Positions 6,286-13,719 of a stretch of DNA of 20,191 nt are shown piece after piece. The stretch's first letter is position 1. Every line of letters starts with the position of its first letter. The notes under the pieces are model-generated. The model did not search any database. It saw nothing but the letters and a program-made list of their open reading frames with translations, and was not told the origin of the DNA. Origin of the DNA: CAYTCZ01 sp964436315 (lineage in GTDB: Bacteria; Actinomycetota; Thermoleophilia; Gaiellales; Gaiellaceae); NCBI GenBank assembly GCA_964436315.1, contig CAYTCZ010000070.1:1-20191 (forward strand), written 5' to 3'. The position numbers and the translations under genes were made by a program.

Positions 6286-8454
6286 ATGGAACGCTGGACA
6301 CGATTCATGATTCGCCATCGCCTCGTGGTCTTGGGGATCTGGATCGTTGCCCTGCTCGCCTCCGTCTACGTCATCCAGGGGCTTTCCGATCTCCTTACGA
6401 ATCGCTTCTCTCTGCCGGGCACCGACACGCGTCGAGCCGAGGTCATTCTGGAGGAGCAATTCGGGCAGAAGTCGACGGGTTCGTTCACGGTCGTCGCGCA
6501 AGGACAGCCGGGTTCGGCCCTCGGGCTTCTCCCGGAGCTTGAAGCGGCGGCCGACCAGGGTGCGGAGGTCTTGCCGACCGGCCGACTGGCCGCGGTGCTC
6601 CCGGTATCAGACTCGGTTGTGACAGCGACGATCGTCTCGAACCTCGAGCCGGCTGACGCGAAGGGCTTCACTGACGACATACGAGCGGCGATCGGCGAGG
6701 TTTCCGGAGCCGAGGTCTACGTCAGCGGTCAGGCTGCGATCGAGCACGACCTCGATCCGGTCTTCGCAGAGGATCTCAAGGTCGGAGAGTTCTACATCGC
6801 GATTCCCATCGCACTTCTCATTCTGCTCTTCGTCTTCGGCACGCTCGCCTTCACGATCCCGTTCATGGTGGCGGCGGCGTCAATCTCGACGGCGCTCGGG
6901 CTCGTCTGGATCTTCGCCAACTTCATCGAGCTGACGACCTATCTCCAGAACCTGATCATGCTGATCGGCCTTGGGATCGCAATCGACTACTCGCTCCTGA
7001 TCGTCTACCGCTATCGCGAAGAACTGCGGAGGGGACTCCCGAAAGAGGAGGCCGTCGTTCAGACGATGAAGACGGCCGGCAAAGCCGTCATCTTTAGCGG
7101 CACGGCCGTTGCGATCGGACTGGGGCTCATGCTCTTCATGCCATTGCCCTTCATCCGCGGGTTCGGGCTCGGCGGGCTGATCATCCCGGCGGTATCGGTT
7201 CTCTGTGCCGTCACCCTCCTGCCGGTGATTCTCTTCTTCGTGGCAGCGAAGCTCGACTCGATCAGGATCGTTCCCAGACGGATCACGGAGAGGCGCGAGG
7301 CCGAGGAGAACTTCTGGACCAAACTCGCCTACACGATCATGCGGCGCCCGATCCTTTTCGCCACGGCGTCGACGACGGTGCTGATCCTGCTCGCGCTGCC
7401 CCTCCTTGCGCTTGAACTCGGGCCGGGTACGAACAAGGGAATCCCGCCGGAACTCGAAGGCGTCAGAGGTCTCGCGATCATCGAGGAAGAGGTTGGTGGC
7501 GGGGCGGTCGCGCCCACCAACCTGGTGATCGACACCGGCACCGATGGAGGGATCGACGAGTCCGAGACCCAGGCCGCTCTCGCTCGGCTCACGACCGATC
7601 TCGAAGCCGATCCCGAGGTGGCGAGGGTCGACTTCGGTGAAGGGATTCAGTACGTCGACCCGACCGGCCGCTACCTGAATGTCCAAATCGTGGGTGTCAG
7701 TGAGTACGGAGCACCCGAGTCTCTCGAGTTCGTCGAGCGGCTGCGGGGCGACATCGTTCCGGCGGCCCAGTTCCCGGCGGAGAGTCGGGTATTCGCCGGT
7801 GGAGGGCCGCCGGGCGGAAAGGACTTCCTCGACGTCACCTACGGTGCCTTCCCCTGGCTGGTGCTTGGCGTCCTCGGGCTCACGTACATCTTGCTCCTGC
7901 GCGCGTTCCGCTCGCTCCTCTTGCCGCTCAAGGCGATCGTGCTCAACCTCCTGTCGATCCTGGCCGCCTACGGACTGCTGGTTGCGTTCTTCAAGTGGGG
8001 CGGGGCCGAAGCGATCGGGCTCATCTCCTTCGACCAGATCGAGGGTTGGATTCCCGTGTTCATCTTCGCGATGGTCTTCGGCTTATCGATGGACTACGAG
8101 GTCTTCCTCGTGAGCCGCATGCGCGAGGAGTGGGACAAGGGACGGTCGAATGAGGATGCCGTAGCGGTCGGCCTGGCCAAAACCGGTCGAATCGTGACGG
8201 CCGCGGGGCTGGTGATGGTGGCCGCTTTTATGGGATTCGTCGCCGGCTCGATCCTCGGTCTCCAGCAGTTCGGGTTCGGCCTCGCGATGGCGATCCTCAT
8301 CGATATCACCATCGTTCGCATGCTCTTACTCCCAAGTGCCATGCGTCTGTTCGGCCGCTGGAACTGGTGGCTGCCCGACAACGTCGCACGGGTCTTCCGG
8401 GTCAGGCCCTCTCCGCTAGGGCATCCTCCGGCCGTAAGTCCGAGCAGCCGCTAG
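6286..8454 (+). CDS. MMPL/RND-family transporter
   Basis: A 722-residue integral membrane protein with the RND duplication: helix 1 at about 12-31, an extracytoplasmic loop (32-165), helices 2-6 (about 168-320), a basic cytoplasmic segment, helix 7 (about 354-376), a second loop (377-518) and helices 8-12 (about 520-690). The Asp-Tyr pairs that relay protons in MmpL proteins are present in both halves: D234-Y235 (GIAIDYSLLIV) and D603-Y604 (GLSMDYEVFLVSRMREEW). MMPL proteins export lipids, glycolipids or small molecules by proton antiport; the cargo here is unknown. GAGG lies 7 nt before the ATG. There is no adjacent regulator, and the next gene begins 86 bp downstream. Confidence 0.93.
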   Translation: MERWTRFMIRHRLVVLGIWIVALLASVYVIQGLSDLLTNRFSLPGTDTRRAEVILEEQFGQKSTGSFTVVAQGQPGSALGLLPELEAAADQGAEVLPTGRLAAVLPVSDSVVTATIVSNLEPADAKGFTDDIRAAIGEVSGAEVYVSGQAAIEHDLDPVFAEDLKVGEFYIAIPIALLILLFVFGTLAFTIPFMVAAASISTALGLVWIFANFIELTTYLQNLIMLIGLGIAIDYSLLIVYRYREELRRGLPKEEAVVQTMKTAGKAVIFSGTAVAIGLGLMLFMPLPFIRGFGLGGLIIPAVSVLCAVTLLPVILFFVAAKLDSIRIVPRRITERREAEENFWTKLAYTIMRRPILFATASTTVLILLALPLLALELGPGTNKGIPPELEGVRGLAIIEEEVGGGAVAPTNLVIDTGTDGGIDESETQAALARLTTDLEADPEVARVDFGEGIQYVDPTGRYLNVQIVGVSEYGAPESLEFVERLRGDIVPAAQFPAESRVFAGGGPPGGKDFLDVTYGAFPWLVLGVLGLTYILLLRAFRSLLLPLKAIVLNLLSILAAYGLLVAFFKWGGAEAIGLISFDQIEGWIPVFIFAMVFGLSMDYEVFLVSRMREEWDKGRSNEDAVAVGLAKTGRIVTAAGLVMVAAFMGFVAGSILGLQQFGFGLAMAILIDITIVRMLLLPSAMRLFGRWNWWLPDNVARVFRVRPSPLGHPPAVSPSSR

Positions 8455-8540
8455 GAATGGCTCGACACGGGCAGGCCGGTCGACGACCTGCAGACCCCGG
8501 GCGCGTGGGCGATACTCTCGATCCAGGGAGGGTTCAGCGC

Positions 8541-9035
8541 ATGAGGCTCGGGGTAATTGAGGGAGATATCACGGCGCTCGACGTCGACGCGATCGCCAAC
8601 GCCGCGAACAACCATCTCTGGATGGGCGCTGGCGTTGCCGGTGCGATCAAGCGCGCCGGCGGCGCCGAGATCGAACGCGATGCCGTTCAGCAAGGCCCGA
8701 TCAAAGTCGGTGAAGCAGTCGCCACAAACGGTGGACGGCTGAAGGCGAACCACGTGATTCACGGTGCGGTTATGGGCCAGGACCTGCGGACGAACGCCGA
8801 GCTGGTCGAAGAAACGACGCTGAGCTGTCTCCGTCTCGCGGACGAGCTCGGCGCAAAGTCTCTCGCGCTTCCGGCTTTCGGCACGGGGGTCGGTGGGTTA
8901 CCACTCGACGACTGCGCGCGAATCATGGTGGAGGCCGTTCACGGCTACGAGAGCACTTCGCTCGAGCACGTCGTGTTTGCCGTCTTCGGTTCGGACGCGG
9001 AATCGGCGTTCAACGACGCGCTCGGCGCTGACTGA
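8541..9035 (+). CDS. Macro-domain protein (ADP-ribose binding)
   Basis: A 164-residue single-domain macro protein. Visible motifs are EGDIT (7-11, Asp9 contacting adenine), NAANN (20-24), GAGVAGAI (29-36) and PAFGTGVGGLP (111-121), the loop around the diphosphate. Such proteins bind ADP-ribose and often remove it from proteins or hydrolyse O-acetyl-ADP-ribose. The usual GGGVA is GAGVA here, a variant I associate with thermophile and actinobacterial members. An upstream extension to 8367 is open, but ATG at 8541 has AGGGAGGG 8 nt before it and begins at the fold. The stop lies only 4 bp before the rmlA start, so it is probably co-transcribed with the rhamnose genes. Why is unclear. Confidence 0.9.
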   Translation: MRLGVIEGDITALDVDAIANAANNHLWMGAGVAGAIKRAGGAEIERDAVQQGPIKVGEAVATNGGRLKANHVIHGAVMGQDLRTNAELVEETTLSCLRLADELGAKSLALPAFGTGVGGLPLDDCARIMVEAVHGYESTSLEHVVFAVFGSDAESAFNDALGAD

Positions 9036-9039
9036 ATCG

Positions 9040-9819
9040 ATGGCTCGGGGGCTGATTTGCGCCGGGGGCGAAGCCCAGCGGCTTCAGGAGCTCACGCGTG
9101 TGACCAACAAGCACCTGCTGCCCGTCGGCCGTTGGCCAATGATCTATTACCCGCTCGAGCTCCTCCAGCTTGCGGGGATCGAGGAGATCCTGATCGTTAC
9201 GGGCCAGCAGCATGCGGGCGATTTCATCGATTTGCTCGGCGACGGCCGAATCGACGACCGAGAAGGGAACGGCCCTCTCTTTGACGTTGACCTGACGTAC
9301 AAGGTTCAGACGGAGCCCGGCGGGATCGCCCAGGTCGTCGGGATGGCCGAGAGTTTCGCAGGGGACGACAAACTCGTCGTGTGCCTTGGCGACAACATCT
9401 TCGAGTATGCACAGACGGAACCGATTCGGAGCTTCGTCGAGGGCGACGGGAAAGCCAAGATCCTCGTGACAGAAGTCCCTGATCCGGAGCGATTCGGCGT
9501 CGTTGAATACGGTGACGATGGCCGCGTCACCGACATCGTCGAGAAGGCCGGCACGGTCGATCTGCGTTTCGGGAGCCCGCCCTCGAGCGACGCGGTTGTG
9601 GGTCTCTACTGCTACGAGACCGAGGTGTTCGAGATCATCAGGGGCCTTGATCGATCGGCGAGAAATGAACTCGAAATCACCGACGTGAATAGGGCCTATG
9701 CCAAGCAGGGCACGCTCGAAGTCGAACGCGTCAGAGGCTGGTGGCACGATGCCGGGACGCACGAAGCATTGAGTGCAATCGGCAACCTGATCGACGAGAC
9801 GGGCGCGAACAAGAGGTAG
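9040..9819 (+). CDS. rmlA: Glucose-1-phosphate thymidylyltransferase (RmlA-type), short form
   Basis: RmlA joins glucose-1-phosphate to dTTP, giving dTDP-glucose, the first step to dTDP-rhamnose. The 259-residue protein keeps NKHLLPVG (23-30), PMIYYPLELL, LGDNIF (116-121, metal Asp), PERFGVVEY, NELEITDVNRAY (209-220) and WWHDAGTHEAL (234-244). The nucleotide-binding loop is unusual: GGEAQRLQELT where the family has GGxGTRLxPLT, with Arg13 kept and Thr replaced by Gln. The usual EKP reads EKA. It is about 30 residues shorter than classic RmlA and lacks the C-terminal extension. ATG at 9040 is the only sensible start. Its place at the head of rmlC-D-B makes the assignment strong, though substrate choice could differ. 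Confidence 0.88.
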   Translation: MARGLICAGGEAQRLQELTRVTNKHLLPVGRWPMIYYPLELLQLAGIEEILIVTGQQHAGDFIDLLGDGRIDDREGNGPLFDVDLTYKVQTEPGGIAQVVGMAESFAGDDKLVVCLGDNIFEYAQTEPIRSFVEGDGKAKILVTEVPDPERFGVVEYGDDGRVTDIVEKAGTVDLRFGSPPSSDAVVGLYCYETEVFEIIRGLDRSARNELEITDVNRAYAKQGTLEVERVRGWWHDAGTHEALSAIGNLIDETGANKR

Positions 9820-9827
9820 TGGTCTCG

Positions 9828-10301
9828 ATGGTCGCCGGTGTCGAAGTCATCCCGCTCCACCATTCCAGCGACGAGCGCGGCTGGTTCCTCGAGCTTCGCC
9901 GCGAGAGCCGCCTTCCAAAGGCCAGCGTCCAGACCAACGTCTCATTCTCGAGGAAAGGCGTCATCCGTGGCCTCCATTACCACGAACGCGGCCAGGACGA
10001 CCTGTTCAGCTGCCTTGTCGGCACCGCGCGAGTCGTCGTTCTCGATCGGGAGTCGGGCGAGACTTTTTCGCTCGACATCGGCGAAGAGAACCCCGTTGCG
10101 GTCTACGTTCCCGGTCACCACGCGCATGGGTTCGAGGCCATCACCGATGCGATCGTCTGTTACCACGTGACGGCCGAGTACGACCACAACGATCCCGACG
10201 AGTACGGGATTCCGTGGGACGACCCACGTGTAAAGCATCTGTGGAGCACAACGGCTCCGATCCTGTCGGACCGAGATGCGGCCACCGCCCGGAGCGGCTG
10301 A
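9828..10301 (+). CDS. rmlC: dTDP-4-dehydrorhamnose 3,5-epimerase (RmlC-type)
   Basis: A cupin-fold enzyme of about 157 residues that inverts C3 and C5 of dTDP-4-keto-6-deoxyglucose. Diagnostic segments are GVIRGLHYHE (catalytic His), VYVPGHHAHGFEA, YHVTAEYDHNDPDEYGIPWDD and PILSDRDA near the C terminus. It is shorter than the classic 180-190, mainly at the N terminus, and the usual LRGLHYQ reads IRGLHYH. Start choice: ATG at 9828 has AAGAGG 11 nt upstream; GTG at 9819, overlapping the rmlA stop, is an alternative. The 3' end overlaps rmlD by 26 bp. Some relatives with this sequence style are 3-epimerases only, so full 3,5-activity is inferred from the cluster. Confidence 0.87.
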   Translation: MVAGVEVIPLHHSSDERGWFLELRRESRLPKASVQTNVSFSRKGVIRGLHYHERGQDDLFSCLVGTARVVVLDRESGETFSLDIGEENPVAVYVPGHHAHGFEAITDAIVCYHVTAEYDHNDPDEYGIPWDDPRVKHLWSTTAPILSDRDAATARSG

Positions 10302-11124
10302 GCTGCCCGCCGAGAACGCCATCGATCTCCCGCGCGACCCCGCGATCGTGATCACCGGTGCGGAGGGTCAGCTCGGCCGGGCGCTGGTCGAGGCGTTCCC
10401 CAAGGCAGACGCTCGCGGTCACCAGGCCTTCGACATCACGGAGCCATACGTGGGGCCGCCACCGGACCTCATCCTCAATGCGGCCGCCTGGACGGACGTC
10501 GACGGCGCAGAGGCCAAGCCGGACGACGCCTATCGCGTCAACGCCACCGGCACTCGCCAACTTGCATCCACCGGGGCGCCGCTCGTGTACTTCTCGACCG
10601 ACTACGTGTTCGACGGGCAGAAGGACTCGGCCTACGTCGAATCTGATGCGCCCGCGCCGCTGTCGGCGTACGGGCGGTCAAAGCTCGCCGGCGAGCATGA
10701 GGTCGCGCTGGGCTGGATCGTTCGCACGTCGTGGCTCTTCGGATGGACGAGCCGGAACTTCCTTCTCACGATGCTGAAGGTTGGGAGTGAGCAATCAGAA
10801 ATCCGAGTAGTCGATGATCAGCGAGGATCTCCAACCTTTGCCGGCGACTTAGCGTCTGTCATCCCCGAGCTCCTCAAGCTGCCCGGAGGAATCTGGCACG
10901 TCTCCGCGGGTGGTGAGTGTACGTGGGCGGAGTTCGCCGAGGCGATTTTCGAGGACGCGGGACTCGAGTGTCGAGTCGTTCCTGTCTCGACGGACGAGCT
11001 GGGTCGACCCGCACCTCGGCCGGCGAACTCGGTTTTGCGAAGCGAGAGGGCAGGCGCTCCGAAGCTGCCACACTGGCGCGAGGGACTTCGGAGCTGTCTC
11101 GCTCGCCTGAACCCGGCCGGATAG
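10276..11124 (+). CDS. rmlD: dTDP-4-dehydrorhamnose reductase
   Basis: RmlD reduces the 4-keto group with NAD(P)H to yield dTDP-L-rhamnose. The 282-residue short-chain dehydrogenase has the dinucleotide loop GAEGQLG at 28-34, NAAAWTDVDGAE (68-79), STDYVFDG (107-114), the catalytic YGRSK (Y132, K136), RTSWLFG and the late PTFAGDLA segment. Length fits the family (280-300). The N terminus carries about 20 extra residues before the Rossmann strand because the ATG at 10276 lies inside the end of rmlC, a 26-bp overlap. A later start is possible but none has a good ribosome site. The overlap suggests coupled translation. Confidence 0.92.
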   Translation: MRPPPGAAELPAENAIDLPRDPAIVITGAEGQLGRALVEAFPKADARGHQAFDITEPYVGPPPDLILNAAAWTDVDGAEAKPDDAYRVNATGTRQLASTGAPLVYFSTDYVFDGQKDSAYVESDAPAPLSAYGRSKLAGEHEVALGWIVRTSWLFGWTSRNFLLTMLKVGSEQSEIRVVDDQRGSPTFAGDLASVIPELLKLPGGIWHVSAGGECTWAEFAEAIFEDAGLECRVVPVSTDELGRPAPRPANSVLRSERAGAPKLPHWREGLRSCLARLNPAG

Positions 11125-11135
11125 CATCCTGCGTC

Positions 11136-12134
11136 GTGCGAATCCTGGTCACGGGTGGATGTGGGTTCATCGGAAGCCACTTTGTGCGGCGACTCGTCGC
11201 TCGGGGTGATGACGTCGTCGTTCTCGACAAGCTGACCTATTCAGGCAACCGCGCGAATCTTGAGGGGGTCGAGCACCAGTTCGTCGAAGGCGATATCGCC
11301 GAGCCGAGCGACGTCGAGTTAGCTGCGAAAGGGTGCGAGGCGATCGTGAATTTCGCCGCCGAGACGCACGTTGATCGTTCGATTCTCGACGCATCGGACT
11401 TCATTCGGACTGACGTCGTCGGCACGCATGTCTTGCTGGAGTGGAGCCGACGGGGGGAAGTGCGACTCGTTCACGTCTCAACCGACGAGGTCTATGGCGA
11501 CATCGAGCGTGGCCGCTCGTCGCTCGAAGACGACCCGCTTCGCCCGTCGAGCCCCTATGCGGCCTCGAAGGCAGGGGGAGATCTCCAGGTTCTTGCATAT
11601 GTCCGAACTCACGGTGTCGACGCCCTCATTACCCGCGGGTCGAACACGTACGGCCCGAACCAATATCCGGAAAAGCTCATCCCGCTCTTCGTGACGAATG
11701 CCCTCGACGCAGAGACGCTTCCCGTCTACGGCGACGGTCGCCAGATTCGCGACTGGCTCCATGTCGAAGACCATTGCGCAGCGATCGAACTCGTCGTGCG
11801 ACAAGGAGCGCCAGGGGAGATCTACAACATTGCCGCTTCCGACGAGCGAGAGAACATCGAGGTCACCGAGCGAATCATCGAAGTCATCGGTGCCTCGAGC
11901 TCGCTCATCCGGTACGTCGACGATCGACCTGGCCACGATCGCCGCTACTCGCTCGATGCAACAAAGCTTCGAGCTCTCGGCTGGCGGCCCAACCGCACGT
12001 TCGATGATGGGCTCGTGGAGACAGTCGACTGGTACCGCTCGAACCGGGAGTGGTGGGAGCCGATCAAGTCGGGCGAATACCTCGAGTACTACCGCCGGCA
12101 GTACGCCGAGCGACTCGCAGACTCGAGCTCGTAA
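11136..12134 (+). CDS. rmlB: dTDP-glucose 4,6-dehydratase
   Basis: RmlB oxidises and dehydrates dTDP-glucose to dTDP-4-keto-6-deoxyglucose using bound NAD+. The 332-residue protein shows GGCGFIGSH (7-15), FAAETHVDRSI (73-83), the catalytic STDEVYG (T116, D117, E118), YAASK (Y141, K145), GPNQYPEKLIPLF and YGDGRQIRDWLHVEDH. GTG at 11136 is the start: it gives the standard MRILVTGG N terminus and lies 11 bp after the rmlD stop. A longer frame upstream runs inside rmlD and is unlikely. One small departure is RGSNTYGP where most RmlB have RCSNNYGP. The gene closes the rmlACDB cluster. The 247-bp gap that follows holds no gene I can support. Confidence 0.93.
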   Translation: MRILVTGGCGFIGSHFVRRLVARGDDVVVLDKLTYSGNRANLEGVEHQFVEGDIAEPSDVELAAKGCEAIVNFAAETHVDRSILDASDFIRTDVVGTHVLLEWSRRGEVRLVHVSTDEVYGDIERGRSSLEDDPLRPSSPYAASKAGGDLQVLAYVRTHGVDALITRGSNTYGPNQYPEKLIPLFVTNALDAETLPVYGDGRQIRDWLHVEDHCAAIELVVRQGAPGEIYNIAASDERENIEVTERIIEVIGASSSLIRYVDDRPGHDRRYSLDATKLRALGWRPNRTFDDGLVETVDWYRSNREWWEPIKSGEYLEYYRRQYAERLADSSS

Positions 12135-12381
12135 CGAGGCCGAAGAGGGTTTCGTGGGCCGTGGTGTAAGTCCTCCCTTTGAGGGTGCCGGCGACGACAG
12201 TTCGCAGCCACGATGAGACTGGGCCGGCTCGGAGCTGGGGCCGCAGGCAGCTCGTCGGGCTGGCCCGCCTCTTTCTGGCGCGCTGGCGAGCGGATCACCG
12301 GTGAAACCGACGCGGCTCGTCCACCTTCATGCATTCCTTACGCCTTTGGGCTACCGTGATTGGCGCCCGCCAGGGCGCAAC

Positions 12382-13719
12382 ATGCGCCGAATCACACTCG
12401 TCATCGCCCTTGTTCTCTTTGCCACGCTCGCGTCCAGCGCGTTCGGAGCTTCGACCTTTGTGATCCGTGGGAAAGGATGGGGACACGGTGTTGGCCTCAG
12501 CCAGTACGGAGCGCTCGGCTTCGCACGCGACGGTGCCACAAGCGTCGACATCCTGCGCCACTACTTCCAGGGGACCGAACTCGGTCAGGCCCCGATCACC
12601 GATGTCCGCGTTCTGCTGGCAGAGGGCCGCCGTTCCGTCAAGCTCGAATCGGCCGCCAGATTCATAGTCATTGATGCGCGTGGGAAGAAGTTCAAGATTC
12701 CCGCAGGCACCCGCACGCTCAACGCGGCTCTCCGTCTGAAGGGGGGAAGCAAGCCGAGACGTCTCGTTGGCCCTGTCGAGGTACGTCCGAGGAAGCAGCC
12801 GATTGAGGTCAACGGCCGTCCGTACCGCGGAACGCTCGTGGTCTACGGCACACCGCAGGGCCTTCAGATCGTGAACCACCTCAGCCTTGAGGACTATCTC
12901 TACGGTGTTGTCCCCGGCGAGATACCGGCGAGCTGGCCCGAAGAGGCCCTGAAGACGCAAGCCATCGCGGCCCGTTCATTCGCGCTCGGTGTTCTGAGGC
13001 CCGAGGGCACGTTTGATCTCTACTCGGACACGCGGAGCCAGGTGTACGGTGGGATGTCGATTGAGGATCCGCGAACGAGTGCCGCCGTCGACGCGACGGC
13101 CGGACAGGTCGTTCTCCACGAGGGCAAGGTTGCGACTACGTTCTTCTTCTCGGCCTCCGGCGGTGTTACCGCTGCTTCGGAGGACGTGTGGGGCACGGCG
13201 CTGCCATACCTCGTCTCGGTCGAAGATCCTCACGACGTTCTTTCGCCCCACCACGAGTGGGGACCGATCGTCCTGAGCGGAAAGCAGCTCAGGAACGGTC
13301 TCCGGCCAGAGGTGCCGCGCGGCCTGCAGGACGCAACGGTCGAGCGAAACGGTTCCAACCGTGTCCGCGTTCTCAACCTCCATGGCAGGACGACAACGCA
13401 GGTCACCGGGGCAACCGTCAGGGCTCGACTCGGCCTTCGATCGACCTGGTTCGACATAGCCGTGCTGACGGTACGGCCGAAGCGGGGAAAGATCGCGGAG
13501 GGACAGAAGGCCGCGGTCACGGGAATCGTTCGTGGCTTCGACGAGGCGCACGTCGAGAAGAAGGTCCCTGGCGGCGGCTGGGAGCTCGTCGGACCGGTCA
13601 CGATCCGAGAGGATGGAACGTTCAAGCGCCAGGTCGGCAAACCGACCGCCACGACCCTCTATCGGCTAACCGTCGACGGCGCGAGTACCGCCCCTGTTCG
13701 CATTAAGGTTGCTGGATGA
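12382..13719 (+). CDS. Secreted SpoIID/LytB-domain protein with permuted motif order
   Basis: A 445-residue protein with a signal peptide (MRRITLVIALVLFATLASSA, cleaved near FGA at 21-23). SpoIID-type enzymes are lytic transglycosylases, or amidase enhancers, acting on peptidoglycan. The core LEDYLYGVVPGEIPASWPEE (169-188) carries the likely catalytic Glu180, followed by ALKTQAIAARSFAL, then DTRSQVYGG (216-224) and FFSASGG. The GWGHGVGLSQYGALGFA motif, C-terminal in Bacillus SpoIID, lies at the mature N terminus (32-48), an order I recall from other actinobacterial members. Residues about 360-445 look like an Ig-like beta domain. ATG at 12382 gives the signal peptide; an upstream ATG at 12301 would spoil it. 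The stop overlaps the protease start by ATGA. This organism need not sporulate. Confidence 0.9.
   Translation: MRRITLVIALVLFATLASSAFGASTFVIRGKGWGHGVGLSQYGALGFARDGATSVDILRHYFQGTELGQAPITDVRVLLAEGRRSVKLESAARFIVIDARGKKFKIPAGTRTLNAALRLKGGSKPRRLVGPVEVRPRKQPIEVNGRPYRGTLVVYGTPQGLQIVNHLSLEDYLYGVVPGEIPASWPEEALKTQAIAARSFALGVLRPEGTFDLYSDTRSQVYGGMSIEDPRTSAAVDATAGQVVLHEGKVATTFFFSASGGVTAASEDVWGTALPYLVSVEDPHDVLSPHHEWGPIVLSGKQLRNGLRPEVPRGLQDATVERNGSNRVRVLNLHGRTTTQVTGATVRARLGLRSTWFDIAVLTVRPKRGKIAEGQKAAVTGIVRGFDEAHVEKKVPGGGWELVGPVTIREDGTFKRQVGKPTATTLYRLTVDGASTAPVRIKVAG

Noticed and set aside
12212..12359. Short plus-strand frame of 48 codons before the SpoIID gene
   Set aside because: No ribosome site, no recognised motif and composition expected of GC-rich noncoding DNA.
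12135..12381. Possible c-di-AMP (ydaO-type) riboswitch before a wall-remodelling gene
   Set aside because: The location is typical for that class, but I cannot find its conserved core segments. A covariance-model search would settle it.
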